DNA from: Chromatiales bacterium
Lineage (GTDB): Bacteria; Pseudomonadota; Gammaproteobacteria; Chromatiales; Chromatiaceae
NCBI GenBank assembly: GCA_024762485.1
Contig: JANTHH010000165.1
Location: 1 to 6,085 of the forward strand
DNA length: 6,085 bases
Direction of reading: 5' to 3'
Position 1 is the stretch's first letter, and each line of letters starts with the position of its first letter. The notes under the pieces were generated by a model that did not search any database, was not told where the DNA came from, and was given only the letters and a program-made list of their open reading frames with translations. A program made the translations under genes and the position numbers. Positions 4,331 to 6,085 of the stretch are shown here, in pieces.

Positions 4331-6085
4331 GCGAGTCACCGTCGCGCTCAGCGCCATCCCCAACACCGGCAAGACCACCCTGTTCAACCGCCTCACCGGC
4401 GCCACCCAGAGTACCGGCAACTGGCCAGGGGTGTCGGTGGAGAAACGCACCGGCGAGTTCACCCTCGGCGAGTACCAGGTGGAGCTGGTCGATCTGCCCG
4501 GCGCCTACGCCCTGTCGCCGGTCACCGAAGAAGAGAAGGTGGTGCGCGATTACATCCTGCACGACCCGCCCGACGTGGTGCTCAACCTGCTGGATGCCCG
4601 CAACCTCTACCGCGGCCTCGGCCTCACCCTGCAGATGGCGATGAGCGGCCTGCCCATGGTGGTGGCGGTGAACATGATGGACGAGGCGCGCCGCCAGGGT
4701 ATCGAGCTTGATCTCGCGGCCTTGTCGTCACACCTCGGGGTGCCGGTGGTGCCCATCTCGGCGCGCACCGGCGAGGGCGTACCGGAGCTGCTCAACACCC
4801 TCTACCAGGTGATCCACGAGCCCGAGCGCACCCGGCCACCCCACATCTCCTGCCCACCGGTGCTGGAGGAGGCGGTCAAGGACCTGGCGCGCAAGCTCAG
4901 CCTGGAACACCCGGCGTCACGACTGGATGACAGTTTCCTGGCCATGCGCCTGCTGGAGGAGCCCGAGCCCGACAAGCTCACCGCCGACCCCGAACTCAAG
5001 CAGGCCGCTGCCGACTGGCGCGAGCGGGTGCAGCAGGCCACCCATGCCGAGATCCCCATCACCTGTGCCCGCTGCCGCTTCAATGCCGCTCGCGGCCTGG
5101 TACTGGAGGCCACCGAGGAGCGCCCGACGCCGCCCGATGCGCTGAGCGAATTTCTCGACCGGATCCTGATGCACCGCTGGTTCGGCCTGCCGCTGTTCCT
5201 GCTGATCATGCTCGTCCTGTTCCAGGCCATCTACGGCCTCGGCACCCCACTGCAGGACTTGCTCGCCAACACCTTTGACAGCGTGGAGGCCAGCCTGCGT
5301 GCCCTGCCCTTCGTCGCCCACTGGCCCGGCTGGGTACAGAGCCTGGTATTCGACGGTGTCTGGCAGGGCATCGGCGTGGTGGCCTCCTTCTTCCCTCTGA
5401 TCGCGCTGTTCTTCCTCTTCATGTCCTTGATCGAGGACAGTGGTTACATGGCCCGCGCGGCGTTTCTGATGGACCGGTTGATGCACCACCTGGGGCTCGA
5501 CGGCAAGGCCTTCATCAGCCTGCTGCTGGGTTTTGGCTGCAATGTGCCGGCGGTGATGGGCACGCGGATACTGTCCAGCCACTACAGCCGCATCGTCACC
5601 ATGCTGCTGATCCCCTTCACCCTGTGCAGCGCACGACTGCAGGTGTTCGTGTTTCTCATCGGCATCCTGTTCGCGCCGGCGGTGGCACCCTGGATATTGT
5701 TCGGGCTCTATCTCGGCAGCTTCATGGCAGTGCTGCTGATCGGCCTGCTGCTGAAGATCGGCGGCATCGCAGGCAAGCCCGAGCCCTTCATCATGGAGAT
5801 ACCGCCCTACCGCCTGCCGACCGTCAGCAGCGTGGCACTGCGCAGCTGGCAGGAGCTGAAGGATTTTCTCTATCGCGCCGCGACGCTGATCATGATCGGC
5901 GTGGTGCTGGTGTGGTTCCTTACCCATATGCCGCCGGACGCCACCCCCGCTGGCCCGGACACCTGGGCGGGTCTGGCCGGCCAGTCATTCGCCCCGTTGT
6001 TCGATCCACTGGGTATCGACTGGCAGGGGACGGTGGCGCTGGTGTTCGGCTTCATCGCCAAGGAGATCGTCATCGGTGCCATGGC
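4323..6085 (+). CDS. feoB: Ferrous iron transport protein FeoB, C-terminally cut by window edge
   Basis: 587 codons are present with no stop; typical FeoB is about 700-800 aa. FeoB is the inner-membrane Fe2+ permease with a cytosolic N-terminal G domain. G motifs are G1 AIPNTGKTT (11-19), G2 switch with S38 in NWPGVSVE (33-40), G3 DLPG (57-60), G4 NMMD (117-120) and G5 SA (146-147). Residues 165-280 are the helical linker domain, which here contains CARC (248-251). The membrane part starts near residue 286: hydrophobic segments at about 288-304, 347-369, 398-412, 424-450, 453-478 and 519-534, the first Gate region with EDSGYMARAAFLMDRL (371-386) and the core GFGCNVPAVMGTR (403-415), and PFTLCSARLQVF (431-442). 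FGFIAKEIVIGAM (575-587) is the conserved start of the second Gate region. Oddities are A11-I12 in place of the usual Gly-Asn of G1, Ser for Thr in G2, and Gln440 where Pro is usual. It overlaps feoA by 8 nt. The long minus-strand frame at 4917-5927 is a shadow. Confidence 0.96.
   Translation, partial: MAERVTVALSAIPNTGKTTLFNRLTGATQSTGNWPGVSVEKRTGEFTLGEYQVELVDLPGAYALSPVTEEEKVVRDYILHDPPDVVLNLLDARNLYRGLGLTLQMAMSGLPMVVAVNMMDEARRQGIELDLAALSSHLGVPVVPISARTGEGVPELLNTLYQVIHEPERTRPPHISCPPVLEEAVKDLARKLSLEHPASRLDDSFLAMRLLEEPEPDKLTADPELKQAAADWRERVQQATHAEIPITCARCRFNAARGLVLEATEERPTPPDALSEFLDRILMHRWFGLPLFLLIMLVLFQAIYGLGTPLQDLLANTFDSVEASLRALPFVAHWPGWVQSLVFDGVWQGIGVVASFFPLIALFFLFMSLIEDSGYMARAAFLMDRLMHHLGLDGKAFISLLLGFGCNVPAVMGTRILSSHYSRIVTMLLIPFTLCSARLQVFVFLIGILFAPAVAPWILFGLYLGSFMAVLLIGLLLKIGGIAGKPEPFIMEIPPYRLPTVSSVALRSWQELKDFLYRAATLIMIGVVLVWFLTHMPPDATPAGPDTWAGLAGQSFAPLFDPLGIDWQGTVALVFGFIAKEIVIGAM

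Noticed and set aside
4917..5927. 336-aa open frame on the minus strand across feoB
   Set aside because: Composition is dominated by His, Gln, Asp and Glu from antisense reading of hydrophobic codons; feoB on the plus strand is unmistakable.

Overview
The window is GC-rich, densely packed bacterial DNA. Coding density, codon use and protein similarity suggest a gammaproteobacterium, perhaps a Chromatiales/Ectothiorhodospiraceae-type sulfur oxidiser. That placement is an inference from recall, not a measured classification. There are no rRNA, tRNA, CRISPR, IS or prophage genes. Seven protein genes are supported, two of them cut by the window edges.

Layout. (1) 1-1383, plus strand: the C-terminal tail of an MrfA/YprA-type DEAD/DEAH helicase (Zn-binding Cys cluster) overlaps by 10 nt the start of an MrfB/YprB-type DEDD exonuclease. 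This is the two-gene mitomycin-repair module known from Bacillus. (2) 1384-1535: a convergent intergenic gap with a strong GC hairpin just past the stop of the gene that follows. (3) 1536-3078, minus strand: a TYW1-like (COG0731-type) radical SAM protein, then an exported YbhB/YbcL-family PEBP-like protein whose start lies inside the 3' end of the radical SAM gene (20-nt overlap). (4) 3079-3314: a divergent intergenic region holding a perfect 16-bp tandem duplication, a degenerate palindrome resembling a dispersed intergenic repeat, and several hairpins. (5) 3315-6085, plus strand: a ferritin-like DUF2202 protein, a double-domain FeoA, and FeoB. FeoB runs off the right edge after 587 codons, lacking roughly the last fifth to quarter of a typical FeoB.

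How they work together. MrfA and MrfB are expected to act in one DNA-repair pathway. FeoA and FeoB form a ferrous-iron uptake system in the inner membrane. The ferritin-like protein just upstream, in the same direction and with an ExxH motif, may be a partner in iron handling. The radical SAM/PEBP pair looks like one transcription unit, but its job cannot be read from the sequence.

No wholly new system is evident. The most notable points are the non-canonical FeoB G1 and G2 motifs together with a CxxC in its cytosolic linker, the DUF2202-FeoAA-FeoB cluster, the MrfAB pair in a proteobacterial-looking genome, and the repeat element upstream of the radical SAM gene.
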